Under the pieces are notes generated by a model, which was not told where the DNA came from, made no database searches, and saw only the letters and a program-made list of their open reading frames with translations. The position numbers and the translations under genes were made by a program. Below, piece after piece: positions 62,681-64,000 of a DNA stretch of 64,000 nucleotides; within the stretch, counting starts at the first letter, position 1; every line of letters begins with the position of its first letter. Origin of the DNA: Microbacterium thalassium. Its GTDB lineage: Bacteria > Actinomycetota > Actinomycetes > Actinomycetales > Microbacteriaceae. The stretch spans positions 1,550,001-1,614,000 of the forward strand of contig NZ_JACHML010000001.1 of the NCBI RefSeq assembly GCF_014208045.1, given 5' to 3'.

Positions 62681-64000
62681 CTATGAGCGGGCGCGGGAGC
62701 GGCGCACGGCCTTGCCGAGCTCGATCAGCACCGCGGGGGCGACCGCGAGGCCGAGGCTCGCCAGCCACTCGGTGCCGGTGAGGCTCGTCGTGCCCACGAA
62801 GGCCTGCATGAAGCCGACCTCGACCGCGACGATCGTCAGGGCGAACGGGATCGCCAGCCACTTGACGGCGCCGAGGATCGGGGCGGACAGCCCCGACTCG
62901 GGGTCGCGGCGCAGCACGAGGCCGTAGAACACCGACCCGAGCGCCATGACGACGAAGGCCATCGTCACGGGGACGTTGGGCTCGGTCGAGCTCAGCTGGC
63001 CGGGCAACGCCAGCAGGGGCACGAGGGTCGCGATGAACAGCAGGCCGCCGTAGATGAGCCACGCCGTCACCGCACCGCGGTTCGCGATCGTCTTCTTGGG
63101 GTCGCGCGGTGGCTTGCGCATGATGTCGGCCGGCGCCGGATCGAGCATGATCACGATGACGGGGAAGACCGTGATGAAGAAGTTCAGGAACAGCACCATG
63201 ATCGGCGAGAGCGGAACGCCGTTGTTGATGTCGAAGAGGGACGCCGCCAGGAACAGGATCACCAGCGCGAACAGCTGCGACATCTGGAAGCGCACGTAGC
63301 CGACGACCTTGTCGTAGATCGCGCGGCCGAGCTTGACGGCCGTGACCAGGGTGCCGAAGTTGTCGTCGACGAGGATCATCTTCCCCGCCTGCTTCGTGAC
63401 CTCGCTGCCCGACCCCATCGCGACGCCGATGTCGGCCTGCTTGAGCGCTGCGGCGTCGTTGACGGCGTCGCCGGTCATCGCCACGATGGCGCCGTCCTCC
63501 TGCATGAGTCGCGCCAGCCGCAGCTTGTCCTGCGGCGTGACCCGGCCGAAGACATGCAGATCGGGGAGCTTCTTCTTCAGCTCCTCATCGCTCATCGCCT
63601 GGATGTCGGCGCCGCTCGCGGCTCCCGGGCCGAGTCCCAGCTTCGCGCCGATCGCCGCGGCCGTGATCGCGTGGTCGCCGGTGATCATGCGGACCTCGAT
63701 GCCCGCCTCGCTCGCGATGCGGACGGCCTCCTTGGACGAGGGGCGGAGCGGGTCGATGATCCCGACGAGACCCACGAACGTGAGCTCCTCGACGGCGGAC
63801 ATCGGGTCGGCGGGCAGCGGCGCGTCCAGCTCGAAGCGCCGCACGGCGAAGGCGAGCACGCGCAGACCCTGCTCGGAGAGCTTGCGGTTCGCCTCCACGA
63901 TCGCGTCGCGCTGCTCGTCGATCGGCACCACGCCCGACGACGTCGCGGCGGTGGTGCAGCGCGCGAGGACGACATCGGGGCCGCCCTTGACGAAAGCGCC
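62681..64000 (-). CDS. cation-transporting P-type ATPase (P2-like), C-terminal part, truncated by the window edge
   Basis: About 439 residues are visible and the frame runs through base 64000. The upstream end AFVKGGPDVVLARC corresponds to the KGAPE-type ATP-binding loop of the N domain. GDAVNDAAALKQADIGVAMG is the hinge motif, DPLRPSSKEAVRIASEAGI and MITGDHAITAAAI are typical of the P domain. Six C-terminal helices follow (SQLFALVILFLAASLFDINNG, NFFITVFPVIVIM ...) as in Ca2+/Mg2+/Na+ type P2 pumps. In the hinge motif the common GDGVND is GDAVND. The DKTGT site would lie outside the window. Confidence 0.92.
   Translation of the reverse strand, partial: GAFVKGGPDVVLARCTTAATSSGVVPIDEQRDAIVEANRKLSEQGLRVLAFAVRRFELDAPLPADPMSAVEELTFVGLVGIIDPLRPSSKEAVRIASEAGIEVRMITGDHAITAAAIGAKLGLGPGAASGADIQAMSDEELKKKLPDLHVFGRVTPQDKLRLARLMQEDGAIVAMTGDAVNDAAALKQADIGVAMGSGSEVTKQAGKMILVDDNFGTLVTAVKLGRAIYDKVVGYVRFQMSQLFALVILFLAASLFDINNGVPLSPIMVLFLNFFITVFPVIVIMLDPAPADIMRKPPRDPKKTIANRGAVTAWLIYGGLLFIATLVPLLALPGQLSSTEPNVPVTMAFVVMALGSVFYGLVLRRDPESGLSAPILGAVKWLAIPFALTIVAVEVGFMQAFVGTTSLTGTEWLASLGLAVAPAVLIELGKAVRRSRARS

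Overview
The window is high-GC DNA from an actinobacterium, most likely a Microbacteriaceae member close to Microbacterium. This rests on gene order (rpsI-glmM ... coaA-glmS-acpS-alr-tsaE-tsaB-rimI-tsaD-groES ... guaB-guaB3-guaA ... pcrA), many GTG starts, -10 hexamers placed directly before start codons, and the abundant word GGATGCCG/CGGCATCC. No tRNA, rRNA, CRISPR array, prophage or intact insertion sequence was seen. The content is mostly chromosomal housekeeping. The left end cuts rpsI and the right end cuts a P-type ATPase gene.

Region 1 (1-14.6 kb): rpsI, then glmM and glmS (amino-sugar supply for the cell wall), coaA, acpS, alr, and the t6A genes tsaE/tsaB/tsaD with rimI. Interleaved are a TerC gene behind a yybP-ykoY-type manganese riboswitch, ppx, a DUF218 protein, a 38-codon peptide gene under an operator-bearing promoter, and a 55-codon Cys-rich protein whose promoter carries a CsoR-type copper operator.

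Region 2 (14.6-28 kb): an rRNA-methyltransferase-like protein, a secreted PHB-depolymerase-like esterase with a long Thr-Pro linker, groES with two CIRCE operators, rarD, the copper operon copZ-copA-csoR, and a branched-chain amino-acid-type ABC transporter. The binding lipoprotein gene of that transporter faces the livHMGF operon, and its LivH has a secreted beta-sandwich-like domain fused at the N terminus.

Region 3 (28-47.7 kb): purine genes (guaB, guaB3, guaA) with SURF1 and DUF3817 genes, a GT4 glycosyltransferase, an NHEJ-type polymerase domain protein, a TAP-like hydrolase lacking the nucleophile serine, a BI-1 protein, a glycerophosphodiesterase, an OhrR-type regulator with a peroxidase, a CHAD protein, a prolyl-aminopeptidase-like hydrolase and YccF.

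Region 4 (47.7-64 kb): the PcrA/UvrD1 helicase, a TetR regulator behind a palindrome, an SseB protein, a second polymerase-domain protein, an operon of a large LuxR (LAL) regulator, an ATP-dependent DNA ligase and ThrE, three very small basic proteins around it (two share one promoter architecture), an AI-2E transporter and the ATPase.

The most unusual signal is a dispersed palindromic element of about 75-85 bp with four near-complete copies and one half copy. Two copies lie in frame inside genes (rimI tail and the methyltransferase) and encode the same peptide motif, much like the protein-inserted palindromes known from Rickettsia.
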